DNA from: Candidatus Dormiibacterota bacterium | GTDB lineage: Bacteria; Chloroflexota; Dormibacteria; UBA8260; Bog-877 | Direction of reading: 5' to 3' | Assembly (NCBI GenBank): GCA_003133485.1 | Contig: PKXR01000116.1 | Span: 1-6,049 of the forward strand | Length of the DNA: 6,049 nt | Shown here: positions 1-5,040 of the stretch, one piece after another | Numbering within the stretch: position 1 is the first letter of the stretch | Layout: every line of letters starts with the position of its first letter | Position numbers and translations under genes: made by a program | The notes under the pieces: generated by a model | The model's database searches: none | Told to the model about the DNA's origin: nothing | The model's input: the letters and a program-made list of their open reading frames with translations, nothing else

Positions 1-2
1 TG

Positions 3-1391
3 AGCGAGTCAGAGCTGGAGCGGGCGGCCCTGACCGAGAGGGCGGGTGAGATGGCGGAGCTACGTGGACGGCTGGAGGAGGCTGCAACCTCTTATGGCGA
101 GGCCACCAGGCTGTTTGAAGAGGCTGGCCAGGCCCGCACCGCGGCCAGGGTCCAGGCCCGCCTGGCAGGGGTGGAATGGGCCCGCGGGCACATCGAGCAA
201 GCCATCGAGCGCATGAAGAGCGCCTACGCCGGACTCGCCGGGGACGAGCCGGACCCCGACCTAGCGGTGGTTGTGGCCCAGCTGGGGAGAATCCTCGCGC
301 TTCAGGGACGGTACGGGGAAGCGGCCCCCCTGCTCGAGGAGGCCCTCAAACTCGCCGAGCACCTGGAGTTGCCCGAGGTGTACTCCCAGGCACTCAGCAG
401 CAGGGCGATCTTCCTCCTGGACAGCGACCGACTGGACGAGGCCGGCCTTCTCCTCGGGCGGGCCCGCGACGTGGCCCTCGAGCACGGCCTCACGGCGGCG
501 GCGATGCGGGCCTACAACAACCTGGGGGAGGCGTTGGCGTCGCAGGATCGCTTTACCGAACTGGTCGTTCTCAGTGAGCAGCAACTGGAGCTGGCCCGCC
601 GGAAGGGCGATCGGATGATGGAGCTGGCCGCACTCGTCGGGCCACTTTACGAACTCCTCGCGCTCGGGCGGTGGGAGGACGCCCAGGCCAGGTCCAAGGA
701 GGCGATGGGTGCAGAGGAGCTGGCGGCGCTGGAGTGGGTGGCCGCCTCCGTCCTCGCCATCACTCCTCTCCACGTCCACCGCGGGGACCTTGTGGAGGCC
801 AGGCTTCTGCTGGAGTCGATGCAGTGGGCCGGGAGCTCGGAGAGCTGGGAGCGACGGGCGGTGTACTCTTCGGCGCGGGCTGAGGTCCTTCGTGCCGAGG
901 GCCGGCCCGACGAGGCGCTGGCGGCGGCCGAGGAGGTGCTTGCGACTTGGGCCGAGCTCGGACTCGGGCTGACGGACGGTCACGTCAAGCGGGCGCTCGT
1001 GCAGGCGGTCGAAGCCGCACTTGACCTCGGTGACCTTGGCAAAGCTGGCGAGCTGCTGGGGATCGTGAGGGCGGCTCGGCCGGGGCAGGTCGCGCCTTGG
1101 CTCCGTGCGCAGGTCGCCAGGCTTTCGGCCCGGCTGTCCGCGGCGGTTGGGGAGCATGAGGCGGTCGAGCCCAGCTTCGAAGCTGCCGAGGTCGGGTTCC
1201 GCGACCTCGGCACGCCCTTCGACCTCGCCGTCGCCCTCACCGAGCACACCGAGTGGCTGATCGCTCGGGGCCGCCAGGACAAGGCGGAACCGCTCCGCGT
1301 CGAGGCCCGAGAGATCTTCGACCGCCTTCTGGCCCGACCATGGCTCGAGCGCCTTGGTCCACGGGCGGAGGAGGAGAGCGTATCCGCCTGA
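3..1391 (+). CDS. TPR-repeat protein, C-terminal part (5' end outside window)
   Basis: The reading frame is open from the first bases of the window to the TGA at 1389-1391, so the true start lies upstream and about 462 residues are visible. An ATG at 51 exists, but the helical pattern continues before it and there is no reason to take it as the start. The whole stretch is a run of roughly ten degenerate tetratricopeptide repeats of about 35-40 residues, with typical signatures such as GRLEEAATSYGEA, GRYGEAAPLLEEAL, DRLDEAGLLLGRA and AYNNLGEALASQDRF. No transmembrane segment, catalytic domain or DNA-binding domain is visible. The ending (EAREIFDRLLARPWLERL) resembles the C-terminus of large actinobacterial proteins that join an AAA-type ATPase to TPRs, such as adenylate/guanylate-cyclase-like or LuxR/AfsR-like regulators. 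That resemblance is recalled, not computed. The TPRs would serve as a protein-binding scaffold. Coding identity is near certain; the full architecture is unknown. Confidence 0.88.
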   Translation, partial: SESELERAALTERAGEMAELRGRLEEAATSYGEATRLFEEAGQARTAARVQARLAGVEWARGHIEQAIERMKSAYAGLAGDEPDPDLAVVVAQLGRILALQGRYGEAAPLLEEALKLAEHLELPEVYSQALSSRAIFLLDSDRLDEAGLLLGRARDVALEHGLTAAAMRAYNNLGEALASQDRFTELVVLSEQQLELARRKGDRMMELAALVGPLYELLALGRWEDAQARSKEAMGAEELAALEWVAASVLAITPLHVHRGDLVEARLLLESMQWAGSSESWERRAVYSSARAEVLRAEGRPDEALAAAEEVLATWAELGLGLTDGHVKRALVQAVEAALDLGDLGKAGELLGIVRAARPGQVAPWLRAQVARLSARLSAAVGEHEAVEPSFEAAEVGFRDLGTPFDLAVALTEHTEWLIARGRQDKAEPLRVEAREIFDRLLARPWLERLGPRAEEESVSA

Positions 1392-1674
1392 ACCGGTGAC
1401 GCCGCGCGAAGTAGGTGGCTGGCGCCACAGGGAATCGTTGCGGACGACCTTAGGCTGAGAGGGTTTCGGCGCCGGGAGCTCCTTGTAAAGCTCCTACTCA
1501 AGTGAGCCAGCGTCCCAGCTGCCATCCTCGAGGGACAGGGCCGCCTTCCCTAACAGCAGGCGGGTGAGCCTTATCCCCAGGCTGGCAGGGCGTCGGTCGT
1601 CGCGCAGGTGGGTCAACCGGGCAGATCTGGGCAGTCGCCCGGCACGCCGGACGCCTCAGCAAGAGACCCGCGAT
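1392..1674. other. convergent intergenic region, weak hairpins only
   Basis: This 283-base gap separates the stop of the + strand TPR gene from the stop of the - strand DinB gene, so transcription converges here. I find no convincing coding frame. Small inverted repeats are present: GTGGC/GCCAC at 1415-1428, GGGAGCT/AGCTCCT at 1474-1495, AGCCT/AGGCT at 1567-1583, GGGC/GCCC at 1629-1640 and CCGGC/GCCGG at 1639-1650. None is followed by a T tract in either direction, so none is a standard intrinsic terminator. Termination may be Rho-dependent or use GC hairpins without a U tail. Confidence 0.5.
1474..1495. terminator. weak candidate hairpin between convergent genes
   Basis: GGGAGCT (1474-1480) can pair with AGCTCCT (1489-1495) across an 8-base loop, giving a 7-pair stem that includes one G-U pair. 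It is the longest stem I see in the convergent gap and lies about 83 bases after the TPR gene stop. The lack of a T run makes it a poor rho-independent terminator, so it may be meaningless. Confidence 0.18.
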
Positions 1675-2181
1675 TCATTCAGTTAGGACAAGCCAGGTCC
1701 GGCCGTCGATGAGCTCACGTACCGCGTCGAGGTGAACAGCGTGAACTGCGGTCTCGGTGATCACATGCAGGATGGTCTCACGCAGATCGTGGAATCGCCA
1801 ACTGGGCCAGTGTTCCTCGGGCCACCAGGCCGGTGGGGCGTCCGGAGGAGTGGCCGCGATGATGGCGTTCGCGAGGTTCATCTCATGCCGATACAAGTCG
1901 AATAACGACTTTACCGGCACCTCCGAGGTGACCTTCCAGGCGTTGGCTCGGGATTCTTCGAAGTCAAGCTGCTCGCCAGCGACGATGGCCCGGAACCAGA
2001 ACCGCTCGACGTCAATGGCGAGATGCCGTACCAGCCCCAGGCAGGTCCGCCCGGAAGGGAGCACGGGCCGCCGCAGTGCCTCGTCGGAAAGGCCCTCCAG
2101 AATCCCGAGCACATGATCGCGCTGATCGCTGAGGGATGAAAGGAGCGCGGTACTTTCCATGCTCATCGTCGGCTGCGACAA
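1675..2181 (-). CDS. DinB family / DUF664 protein
   Basis: This is a four-helix-bundle protein of the DinB/DUF664 group (YfiT/DinB/mycothiol-dependent maleylpyruvate isomerase superfamily). From the TTG at 2181 it has 168 residues, the usual size. The N-terminal helix (LLSSLSDQRDHVLGILEGLSDEALRRP) and the helix-2 motif LGLVRHLAIDVERFWF are typical. So is the end ETAVHAVHLDAVRELIDGRTW. His53, His147 and His150 are the likely metal ligands of the superfamily. Known members are metal-dependent thiol transferases or have no known function; the substrate here is unknown. Three in-frame starts compete. ATG 2214 has no ribosome binding site. TTG 2181 has GGAGGAG just upstream. ATG 2166 begins closest to the family's usual N-terminus, but lies 19 bases from that site. 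I chose 2181 on the binding site; 2166 is the main alternative. The gene is divergent from the LLM oxidoreductase and convergent with the TPR gene. Confidence 0.87.
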   Translation of the reverse strand: MSQPTMSMESTALLSSLSDQRDHVLGILEGLSDEALRRPVLPSGRTCLGLVRHLAIDVERFWFRAIVAGEQLDFEESRANAWKVTSEVPVKSLFDLYRHEMNLANAIIAATPPDAPPAWWPEEHWPSWRFHDLRETILHVITETAVHAVHLDAVRELIDGRTWLVLTE

Positions 2182-2183
2182 GG

Positions 2184-2190
2184 CTCCTCC
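2184..2190 (-). promoter_or_regulatory. Shine-Dalgarno GGAGGAG deciding the DinB gene start
   Basis: On the - strand GGAGGAG is followed by CC and an in-frame TTG at 2181, four bases after the GGAGG core. The next in-frame ATG (2166) is 19 bases away, too far for normal use of this site. The spacing to TTG is short but workable, so translation probably begins at TTG. Confidence 0.45.
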
Positions 2191-2289
2191 ACTGATTCGG
2201 TCATGCGGATGCAATCACGGCGGCAAGAATTACCGGTGGTTGTCGATCTTAGAACCCTGCTATTGGTGAGGTTACCCCTTCGTGGTTCT

Positions 2290-2306
2290 GGTCGGCCGCG
2301 CCGACC
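2290..2306. repeat. perfect inverted repeat, 7-bp arms
   Basis: GGTCGGC (2290-2296) and GCCGACC (2300-2306) are exact reverse complements around a 3-base centre. It lies about 110 bases upstream of the DinB start and about 300 bases upstream of the LLM ATG. It is a candidate operator or cruciform/RNA hairpin. GC-rich DNA makes chance palindromes common, so function is inferred only. Confidence 0.35.
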
Positions 2307-2391
2307 GTCAATGAGGCAATGCCAACATCCCTGGCAGCCGGAGTCAACCATGGGGCCATCGAAGCGACCAACTGGCAACGGCTCCTCCGCT

Positions 2392-2408
2392 GTGACCGGC
2401 CCGGTCAC
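2392..2408. repeat. perfect inverted repeat, 8-bp arms, candidate operator
   Basis: GTGACCGG (2392-2399) and CCGGTCAC (2401-2408) are exact reverse complements around a single C. A 17-base dyad of this shape in the space between divergent genes is typical of an operator for a dimeric repressor such as a TetR- or GntR-type protein, but no regulator gene lies in the window. As RNA it would also form a compact hairpin. It has no T tract, which argues against a terminator. Confidence 0.4.
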
Positions 2409-2604
2409 CCGAGTCGAGAAAGACCCCGGGAATTCCGCATCCCAAGGTAGCCACCCGTCCCGAAAGGAATCAGTTGAGACTTGTGCGCGAGGCACCGCGG
2501 GTCCGGCGCGCTTTGGCGGTAATCGTAGCTGGCGCAGCAGTGGCTGACTAGCCCTGCAGAAGTGCCTTCAACCCGCATCCGGCACCTTGCCTCACAATCG
2601 CGGC

Positions 2605-3429
2605 ATGCGGTTCGGACTCGACATCGCCCAGCAGCGCCTAGAGTGGCCCCAGTTACTGGAGCGCGCTCGGCTCGCCGAACAGCTCGGCTTCGACGGCGTT
2701 TGGGGTTTCGACCACTTCAAGCCGATGTACGGGGAGGGGCCCGGCAATTGCTTCGAGGGGATGACCACCTTGGCTGCCCTAGCGTCGGCCACCAACCGGG
2801 TGCGTCTCGGGCTTCTGGTCACCGGGGTGACCTACCGGCACCCGTCCGTCTTCACGGCAGAAGCGATAACCATCGACCACGCATCCGGGGGCCGGTTGGA
2901 GTTGGCCTTGGGTGCCGCCTGGTTCGCCGAGGAGCACCACGAGCTGGGGATCCCCTTTCCCGAGATCTCTGAGCGTATCGACCGACTCGAGGACACGATC
3001 GAAATCGTGCGCCGACTGAGTACTGGCGAGCGTGTGTCCTACCGTGGCCGGACCGTCTCCTTGGCGGACGCGCAGATGTGGCCGCTACCAGTTCAGCGAC
3101 CACACCCCCCAATCTGGATCGGTGCCTCAGGCGAGTCCCGGATGCTGCCACTGGCCGGCCGGTTGGCCGACGTCTGGCACTGCTACGGCGACGCTGGCGT
3201 GCTATCTCGCAAGTGGGAGATTGTGGCCCAGGCAGCGGAGCGCGCCGGACGCGAGCCGGGCGACATCACCCGAGCCAGCTCCCTCTCAATCACCAGCGAC
3301 CTCAGAGCGACCGGCAAAGAGGTCGAGGCTCACCGCAGGGCGGGCACCGGGTATCTGGTGTGTGGTTGGCCGGCCGAGGGTCGCGATTTGGTCGAGGACT
3401 TCGCCCGGTCCATGGTGGTTGACGGCTGA
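2605..3429 (+). CDS. LLM class (F420-type) luciferase-like oxidoreductase
   Basis: The protein has 274 residues and the (beta/alpha)8 luciferase-like monooxygenase fold. Family blocks appear in order: MRFGLDIAQQRLEW at the N-terminus, LGFDGVWGFDHF at 27-38, CFEGMTTLAALASATNRVRLG at about 49-69, VTGVTYRHPSVFTAEAITID at 72-91, SGGRLELALGAAW at 94-106, RPHPPIWIGASGESRMLP at 165-182, and a C-terminal TGYLVCGWPAEGRDLVEDFA. These match the actinobacterial subgroup usually annotated as cytoplasmic coenzyme-F420-dependent oxidoreductases. FMN cannot be excluded by eye, and the substrate is unknown. It is slightly shorter than the common 290-330 residues, but both ends look intact. The start is ATG 2605, where family similarity begins. 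TTG 2587 is also in frame but adds only six unrelated residues. No Shine-Dalgarno precedes the ATG. A -10-like CACAAT at 2593-2598 would suit a leaderless message, which is speculative. Confidence 0.92.
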   Translation: MRFGLDIAQQRLEWPQLLERARLAEQLGFDGVWGFDHFKPMYGEGPGNCFEGMTTLAALASATNRVRLGLLVTGVTYRHPSVFTAEAITIDHASGGRLELALGAAWFAEEHHELGIPFPEISERIDRLEDTIEIVRRLSTGERVSYRGRTVSLADAQMWPLPVQRPHPPIWIGASGESRMLPLAGRLADVWHCYGDAGVLSRKWEIVAQAAERAGREPGDITRASSLSITSDLRATGKEVEAHRRAGTGYLVCGWPAEGRDLVEDFARSMVVDG

Positions 3430-3510
3430 CGTGCGCTGCGCTTGTTGTGAAGTCCTGCTTGGTGTCCGGGATCGACGGCCGGAGGCAGGGGGATCGTTCA
3501 AGGGCACCTA

Positions 3511-3530
3511 GCGAGCGAGCGAGTGAGTGA
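3511..3530. repeat. short tetranucleotide tandem run (GCGA x3, GTGA x2)
   Basis: Three GCGA units are followed directly by two GTGA units. It lies in the non-coding gap, so a change in length would not shift a frame. It is too short to call a phase-variable tract. Confidence 0.4.
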
Positions 3531-3611
3531 CTGTCCTACCCATCGACTCACCCCACGCTCTGATTCACTGCCGGTGCCCTCGAGCTCAACTACGGAGGCG
3601 GCAGTGACTTC

Positions 3612-3644
3612 ACATTGTCGCTTGCGCACAGTTTTCGCATCCCG
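3612..3644. repeat. direct repeat copy 1 upstream of M24 gene
   Basis: This 33-base unit begins ACATTGTCG, contains CGCACAGTT and ends ATCCCG. It matches copy 2 (3660-3692) at 26 of 33 positions without gaps, by manual alignment. Inside it TGTCG, four variable bases and CGCACA form an imperfect dyad with TGT and ACA flanks. It is a candidate regulator binding site; if transcription starts near 3746 it sits about 100-135 bases upstream. Confidence 0.5.
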
Positions 3645-3659
3645 CCTTGTCACCAGCCA

Positions 3660-3692
3660 ACATTGTCGTGCACGCACAGTTGCCGGATCCCG
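3660..3692. repeat. direct repeat copy 2 upstream of M24 gene
   Basis: This is the second copy of the unit, 48 bases downstream of the first. The differences cluster in the middle four bases of the dyad and just after CGCACAGTT, while the flanks ACATTGTCG, CGCACAGTT and ATCCCG are kept. In this copy the centre forms the perfect palindrome CGTGCACG (3667-3674). It ends 18 bases before the proposed -35 element, where an activator would bind. Confidence 0.5.
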
Positions 3693-3710
3693 TATTGGGT
3701 TCTCGAGCCA

Positions 3711-3739
3711 TTACCGGTGTGTCGACGAGTGGCTATAGT
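3711..3739 (+). promoter_or_regulatory. candidate promoter for M24-SBP operon
   Basis: TATAGT (3734-3739) matches five of six bases of the sigma-70 -10 consensus. A 17-base spacer upstream lies TTACCG (3711-3716), which matches only three of six -35 bases. A start near 3746 would leave a leader of about 80 bases before the GTG at 3827. The weak -35 together with the repeats just upstream would fit an activator-dependent promoter. This is inference from pattern only. Confidence 0.3.
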
Positions 3740-3813
3740 GCCGAGATAGCGGGCGCGTCTCCGTTTCGACCCAGTCTCGGTCTCTCGCCCAGTCAAGTAC
3801 CGTTGCGGGCTCC

Positions 3814-3818
3814 GGAGG
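3814..3818 (+). promoter_or_regulatory. Shine-Dalgarno GGAGG deciding the M24 GTG start
   Basis: GGAGG is followed by eight bases and an in-frame GTG at 3827, an ideal spacing. It sets the start 60 codons downstream of the farthest in-frame start (TTG 3647) and yields a 399-residue protein, the expected length for the family. Confidence 0.75.
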
Positions 3819-3826
3819 GATCAATC

Positions 3827-5026
3827 GTGGCGCCAACTACCCAAAACATCATTGGGATGCCGCTTCCTTTCGACGACGTCGAATACCGAACGCGGATTGG
3901 AAATGCGCACCGAGCTCTGAACGATGCGCAGCTCGACGCGATTCTCCTCTTCCACCAGGAGAGCATGTATTACCTTTTCGGGTACGACCAGCTAGGGTAC
4001 TGGGTGTACCAAACGGCGATCCTCCGAGCGGATTCTGAAAAGGTGAAGGTGGTCTGTCGGGAGGCCGACCGCAACTTCATCGAGGGATTACATTTCGTCG
4101 AGGAGATGAGGAACTGGCGCGACGACTCGGCCGATGATCCAGCCAAGGTGACTGTGGATGTGCTCCATGATAGTGGCCTTCTGAACTCGTCGAAGCGTAT
4201 CGGGATTGAGTTAAAGTCGCACGCTCTGCTGCCGGCCTACTACGAGGCTCTGAGGACGGCTCTGGCCGGGAAGTGTGAGTTGGTCGACGCCTCGGACCTC
4301 ATCACAGAACTGCGCCTTCGCAAATCGCCAGCTGAGATCGAGTACATGAAGCGGGCGGCCGGCGTCATGGACGCAGGTTTCGAAGCAGCCTTCAAAGCAA
4401 TGCTACCAGGCGTAGCTGAGACTGAGGTACTAGCGCAGTCGATGACCGCGAGTTTCGCCGCCGGCGGTGATACACCCGCCATCCTTCCGCCGACCGCATC
4501 CGGGCCGCGAACCCTGTCGCAGACTCATGGCGCGGCCACCTCGCGCAAGATCAAGAACAACGAGCCGTTTGTCTTTGAGATCGGCGGCTGCTTTCGCCGC
4601 TACCACGCAGTCGGGGTGAACTCGAAGTGGATCGGCGACGCGCCATCCAACATCGCTGCCGCCTACATCGTGCTGACCCAGGGACTGGACGCTGGACTCG
4701 AGGGCCTCAAGCCCGGCGACTCGACATCGGAGCTTGCGGGCAAGGTGAACACCTTCCTTGACGGGCACGGTATGTATTCTCCGGGTCGCCACATCGGTTA
4801 TGGCACTGGAATCGGATACCCTCCAACTTGGCTCGATAATCTGCGCATCAAACGAACCGACTCGCACATTCTTGAGTCGGGAATGACCTTTTTCTACATG
4901 CTACACCGCACGGTTGATACCCCCTCAGGGCCCGTAGACCTATTCGTTGGAGAACCCATCTTGATCACTGACCGCGGCAATGAGCGACTCAAGGGTCATG
5001 CCTTCAGTCTCGAGCTCCCCGGGTGA
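3827..5026 (+). CDS. M24/creatinase-like (ectoine-hydrolase-type) hydrolase
   Basis: The protein has 399 residues with the two-domain creatinase/aminopeptidase P layout. The N-terminal creatinase_N-like domain (about 18-157) includes LDAILLFHQESMYYLFGYDQLGYWVYQTAIL. It is followed by the classic joint ELRLRKSPAEIEYMKRAAGVMD (161-182) and a C-terminal pita-bread domain to the end. Known relatives are Xaa-Pro peptidases, creatinase and ectoine hydrolase DoeA, all cytoplasmic C-N bond hydrolases. By eye most M24 metal ligands are changed. The usual first Asp is Glu251 in FEIGG, the second falls in YHAVGVNSKW without Asp, the metal His position is Tyr in GYGTGIGYPP, and the first Glu falls in GMTFFYMLHRTV. 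Only the last Glu (Glu376, GEPILIT) is kept. His234 in QTHGAATSRKI aligns with the catalytic His of creatinase. This favours a metal-independent amidinohydrolase/ectoine-hydrolase-like enzyme over a peptidase. GTG start chosen by the GGAGG site. Its stop overlaps or lies just before the next gene's start. Confidence 0.88.
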   Translation: MAPTTQNIIGMPLPFDDVEYRTRIGNAHRALNDAQLDAILLFHQESMYYLFGYDQLGYWVYQTAILRADSEKVKVVCREADRNFIEGLHFVEEMRNWRDDSADDPAKVTVDVLHDSGLLNSSKRIGIELKSHALLPAYYEALRTALAGKCELVDASDLITELRLRKSPAEIEYMKRAAGVMDAGFEAAFKAMLPGVAETEVLAQSMTASFAAGGDTPAILPPTASGPRTLSQTHGAATSRKIKNNEPFVFEIGGCFRRYHAVGVNSKWIGDAPSNIAAAYIVLTQGLDAGLEGLKPGDSTSELAGKVNTFLDGHGMYSPGRHIGYGTGIGYPPTWLDNLRIKRTDSHILESGMTFFYMLHRTVDTPSGPVDLFVGEPILITDRGNERLKGHAFSLELPG

Positions 5027-5029
5027 GCC

Positions 5030-5034
5030 GGGAG
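5030..5034 (+). promoter_or_regulatory. Shine-Dalgarno GGGAG for the solute-binding protein
   Basis: GGGAG followed by six bases precedes GTG 5041. The alternative GTG 5023 overlaps the M24 stop as GTGA but has no good site upstream. Either start keeps the Tat motif and implies translational coupling to the M24 gene. Confidence 0.45.
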
Positions 5035-5040
5035 AGCCCG

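Larger units (their letters stand above)
2182..2604. other. divergent intergenic region with two palindromes
   Basis: This stretch of 423 bases lies between the start of the - strand DinB gene and the ATG of the + strand LLM gene. Open frames on both strands (for example 2203-2547 + and 2163-2495 -) give low-complexity Arg/Pro/Ser-rich peptides with no recognisable fold and are treated as chance. The notable contents are the palindromes at 2290-2306 and 2392-2408. I see no convincing -35/-10 pair for either gene. Confidence 0.5.
3430..3826. other. leader / intergenic region upstream of the M24-SBP operon
   Basis: These 397 bases lie between the LLM stop and the GTG start of the M24 gene. The left part (3430-3600) shows only a short GCGA/GTGA tetranucleotide run and no terminator with a T tract. 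The right part holds the direct repeat pair at 3612-3692, a TATAGT box at 3734-3739 and the Shine-Dalgarno site at 3814-3818. Reading frames here, including the in-frame extension of the M24 gene back to TTG 3647, give Ser/Arg-rich sequence without family similarity. Confidence 0.5.

Noticed and set aside
261..1247. Long 328-codon open frame on the - strand inside the TPR gene
   Set aside because: It is antisense to a clear helical repeat protein, has an Arg/Pro-rich composition without family similarity, and such mirror frames are common in GC-rich DNA.
980..1525. 181-codon - strand frame extending into the convergent gap
   Set aside because: Very rich in Ser/Arg/Ala, no recognisable motif, mostly antisense to the TPR gene.
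1629..1650. GC-rich small hairpins just downstream of the DinB stop as a terminator
   Set aside because: Stems of only 4-5 pairs with very small loops and no T tract on the - strand side.
2163..2547. Overlapping open frames on both strands (2163-2495 - and 2203-2547 +) in the divergent gap
   Set aside because: Neither peptide shows a fold or motif, neither has a good ribosome site, and they overlap each other and the DinB start.
3708..3729. Possible third copy of the 48-base-period repeat
   Set aside because: The first nine bases match copy 2 at six positions but the following thirteen match at only two, so it is not distinguishable from chance.
3647..3826. 60-codon N-terminal extension of the M24 protein from TTG 3647
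   Set aside because: The extension has no family similarity, overlaps the direct repeats, and a GGAGG site supports GTG 3827, which gives the normal family length.
4430..4867. 145-codon - strand frame within the M24 gene
   Set aside because: It is antisense to a well-supported enzyme and has no recognisable domain.
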